Below are positions 5,903 through 7,321 of a stretch of 7,321 bases of DNA, one piece after another. The position numbers were made by a program, and so were the translations under genes. Source of the stretch: Candidatus Parvarchaeota archaeon (GTDB lineage: Archaea; Micrarchaeota; Micrarchaeia; Anstonellales; VGKX01). The DNA is taken from positions 1 through 7,321 of the forward strand of contig VGKX01000046.1 in NCBI GenBank assembly GCA_016866895.1, written 5' to 3'. Numbering within the stretch: position 1 is the first letter of the stretch; every line of letters begins with the position of its first letter. Below the pieces are notes generated by a model that was not told the DNA's origin, searched no databases, and was given only the letters and a program-made list of their open reading frames with translations.

Positions 5903-6613
5903 TTATGCAAGTTTTTTTGCCGGGTCTATCGAAACTCCTCTGTCACTGATGCCCATTTCGAAAATCTTGTTCTCATGGTGCACCCCGCGCATCTTCACGA
6001 CTTCAATGTACCTTTTTCTCTCCCCTTTCCTGTGCAAATAGTAAAGCCTCACATACCCGTCGCACACATCCTCAATCCCGTATTTTGTGGAAGGTATGCT
6101 TTCCGTCACCGCACCCTCGTCATCGGACAGGACAAGAACAGTGCAGCCCCATTTTCGTATTGTCTCAACCATCTTGGCTATGCCAATCCGCCTCTTGTCC
6201 TGGTTTTGGTATGCAAGGGCAATTGGCGCAATGGGGTCTATGACCAGGCGCTTGACATTCAGAAGCTCCACCAGGCCCTTAACGCTGCTCTCGTTTGACA
6301 AAAAATGCTCAACTTCGTGCACAGGATATTCTATGAACACGACCTTCTTTTCCTTTTCAAGTGCGTGCAGGTCCCATCCATAGGACTTCATGTTTGCGGC
6401 CACGCCTTCCTTGCGCTCGTCAAACGAAATATAGACGCCGGGCTCCTTGGATTCTAATGCGCCTTTGACAAGAAACTGCATTGCAAAAGTAGTCTTGCCG
6501 CTTCCAGTGCCCCCTGAAACCGCAACCACGCTTCCCTGCGGCATTCCCCCGCCGGCAATCTTGTCAAACCCCTCAATCCCCGATTTGACCTGGGTTTTCT
6601 GGCTTTTAATCAT
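5903..6613 (-). CDS. KaiC-like single-domain RecA-superfamily ATPase
   Basis: A 236-residue soluble ATPase with one KaiC/RadA-like domain, a group abundant in archaea and linked to signalling or motility control, mostly uncharacterised. Motifs are the entry SGIEGFDKIAGGGMPQGSVV (11-30), Walker A GGTGSGKT (34-41), the catalytic acidic pair as FDERKEG (64-70; usually FEE, so the first Glu is Asp65 while Glu66 remains), NMKSYGWDL (74-82), Walker B KRLVIDPIAPIAL (121-133) and the C-terminal VVKMRGVHHENKIFEM (205-220). It has only one of the two domains of circadian KaiC. The ATG follows AGGGTG (6621-6626) at seven-base spacing. It lies 50 bases downstream of an unrecognised gene and 75 bases before trpS, all on the same strand. 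The family call is firm; the cellular role and substrate are unknown. Confidence 0.9.
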   Translation of the reverse strand: MIKSQKTQVKSGIEGFDKIAGGGMPQGSVVAVSGGTGSGKTTFAMQFLVKGALESKEPGVYISFDERKEGVAANMKSYGWDLHALEKEKKVVFIEYPVHEVEHFLSNESSVKGLVELLNVKRLVIDPIAPIALAYQNQDKRRIGIAKMVETIRKWGCTVLVLSDDEGAVTESIPSTKYGIEDVCDGYVRLYYLHRKGERKRYIEVVKMRGVHHENKIFEMGISDRGVSIDPAKKLA

Positions 6614-6663
6614 GCAACCACACCCTATGAAGCATTTTTCAAGGCTTTTGAAAGCGGGGTTTT

Positions 6664-7185
6664 TCAGCCCTCTGCCCTTTTCATTTTTTCCATAAGCTGC
6701 TTTCCTAGGGCTGCCCGCTGGGCCATCCTCTTTTCGTATTCAGCCCTCTGCTTTTCATCCAGAACCTTGTTCACAAGCTGCGCATTCATCTCCTTGAGCA
6801 TTGTTGAGACGTCTAGAAGCATGCTTTGCGCCTCCGACAGCCTTAGATTTATCTCATTTGGCTTTAATATCTCTATGCCAAGCGGGCCGTAAAGGCTGCA
6901 CAACTGCGCAAGGGAGCGAAAATCAACGGCCAGCACCTTGACTTCGGCAGTCGTTGACCAAAGCTGCTCTGCCTGGACCGGCTTGTCCACCTCGCCATAT
7001 ACGTATTTGACTCCGTGCGCCCCATTGAGCTTTGCAATGAACCCCACAAGCGCGTTTTGAAGCTGCGCCTGGTCGTTTGAGTACATGTCAAAATACAAAA
7101 GCGCATATACTCCTCCATCCTTCACAATCCTTTCAATAAGACCTGTCGGCTCCTTAAGCGCCGCATCGCTGTTTTTAGCATCCAT
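6664..7185 (-). CDS. Conserved-looking hypothetical protein with alpha/beta N-terminal domain and helical tail
   Basis: A soluble protein of 173 residues from the ATG at 7185; I do not recognise the family with confidence. Roughly the first 110 residues alternate strands and helices (GGVYALLYFDMYS, VKYVYGEVDKPV, AEVKVLAVDF, GPLGIEILKPNEINL), which suggests a compact alpha/beta fold, perhaps a small ligand- or partner-binding domain. The last 60 or so residues, from SEAQSMLLDV to KMKRAEG, are charged and helical, possibly a coiled coil for oligomerisation. No nucleotide-binding or catalytic motif is seen. Of two close ATGs (7191 and 7185), the second has GGAAGGT (7193-7199) at seven-base spacing and is preferred. 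It lies 36 bases after the hisA stop and 50 bases before the KaiC-like gene, so it is probably co-transcribed and may work with that ATPase, which is inference from position. Confidence 0.75.
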   Translation of the reverse strand: MDAKNSDAALKEPTGLIERIVKDGGVYALLYFDMYSNDQAQLQNALVGFIAKLNGAHGVKYVYGEVDKPVQAEQLWSTTAEVKVLAVDFRSLAQLCSLYGPLGIEILKPNEINLRLSEAQSMLLDVSTMLKEMNAQLVNKVLDEKQRAEYEKRMAQRAALGKQLMEKMKRAEG

Positions 7186-7200
7186 AAACATTACCTTCCA

Positions 7201-7215
7201 CTTTTATAAGTTTCC
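7201..7215 (-). promoter_or_regulatory. TATA/BRE-like element between hisA and the hypothetical gene
   Basis: On the minus strand the sequence is GGAAACTTATAAAAG, a good resemblance to archaeal BRE plus TATA box. Its centre is only about 21 bases before the chosen ATG at 7185. The expected start site would fall at or just inside the gene, which conflicts with use of the GGAAGGT ribosome binding site. It may be a coincidental AT-rich spacer or an element with shorter spacing. Confidence 0.25.
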
Positions 7216-7221
7216 GCTTGC

Positions 7222-7321
7222 CTATCTTGAAGCCTCCAAGGCCTCTTTAAATCCAATTGCCTGCGTGTAAAACGCCTTTCCAATAATTACTCCTTTTGCA
7301 CCAGTCTCCTTAAGCCTTCTT
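7222..7321 (-). CDS. hisA: Probable HisA (phosphoribosylformimino-AICAR phosphate isomerase), C-terminal end, runs off right edge
   Basis: Only the last 32 codons are inside the window, ending with TAG at 7222-7224. The peptide contains LKETGAKGVIIGKAFYTQ, matching the last strand-loop of the HisA TIM barrel, where a GxxGVIVGKALY-type phosphate-binding segment precedes the final helix (here FKEALEAS). HisA isomerises ProFAR to PRFAR in histidine synthesis. HisF ends differently (an AAS-FH type motif), and other TIM-barrel phosphate-binding proteins cannot be fully excluded from so short a fragment. If correct, the organism, or its ancestor, had at least part of the histidine pathway. It lies upstream of the hypothetical gene on the same strand, 36 bases away. 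Confidence 0.6.
   Translation of the reverse strand, partial: RRLKETGAKGVIIGKAFYTQAIGFKEALEASR

Noticed and set aside
5603..6298. Plus-strand open frame of 231 codons opposite trpS and the KaiC-like gene
   Set aside because: It crosses two well-identified minus-strand genes and their spacer, with no recognisable motif or ribosome binding site.
6636..6655. Small hairpin (TTTCAA/TTGAAA) between the hypothetical and KaiC-like genes
   Set aside because: A six-base AT-rich stem without a following T-run in the direction of transcription; likely chance.
1..7321. CRISPR array, insertion sequence, tRNA or rRNA
   Set aside because: No regularly spaced repeats, transposase, terminal inverted repeats, or tRNA/rRNA signature were found on reading both strands.

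Overview
The window looks like archaeal chromosomal DNA. The evidence is an archaeal/eukaryal-type tryptophanyl-tRNA synthetase, a tRNA guanine-26 dimethyltransferase (Trm1), a DUF357 protein, an archaeal-type phosphopantetheine adenylyltransferase and a KaiC-like single-domain ATPase. Starts combine Shine-Dalgarno-like sites with at least one probable leaderless gene behind a BRE/TATA-like box. The tight packing and many housekeeping genes would suit an uncultured, streamlined lineage, but I cannot place it below the domain level. No tRNA, rRNA, CRISPR array or insertion sequence was seen, and no stretch over 300 bases lacks a gene.

Layout. Positions 1-727 (minus) hold a two-gene unit: DUF357 followed by trm1, which runs off the left edge. 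A 30-base divergent region (728-757) separates it from a plus-strand pair: an AlkD-like DNA glycosylase (758-1462) and a fusion protein (1538-2644). The fusion joins phosphopantetheine adenylyltransferase (coenzyme A synthesis) to a DUF84/YjjX-type inosine/xanthosine triphosphatase (nucleotide pool cleaning). A perfect 26-base tandem duplication sits across the glycosylase stop codon.

The plus-strand pair meets a long minus-strand series at a hairpin flanked by an A-tract and a T-tract, which looks like a shared bidirectional terminator (2646-2706). Read in transcription order from the right edge, the minus-strand series is: the 3' end of a probable hisA, an unrecognised 173-aa protein with a helical tail, a KaiC-like ATPase, trpS, a possible 22-codon ORF, and two tandem paralogous polytopic membrane proteins of unknown function.

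The genes are mostly housekeeping: tRNA modification and charging, cofactor synthesis, and base or nucleotide damage control. The less explained parts are the paralogous membrane pair with its possible coupled mini-ORF, the unknown gene beside the KaiC-like ATPase, the HLGS signature variant in TrpRS, and an alternative-frame tail at the end of the fusion gene. I found no clear candidate for a wholly new defence or mobile system.
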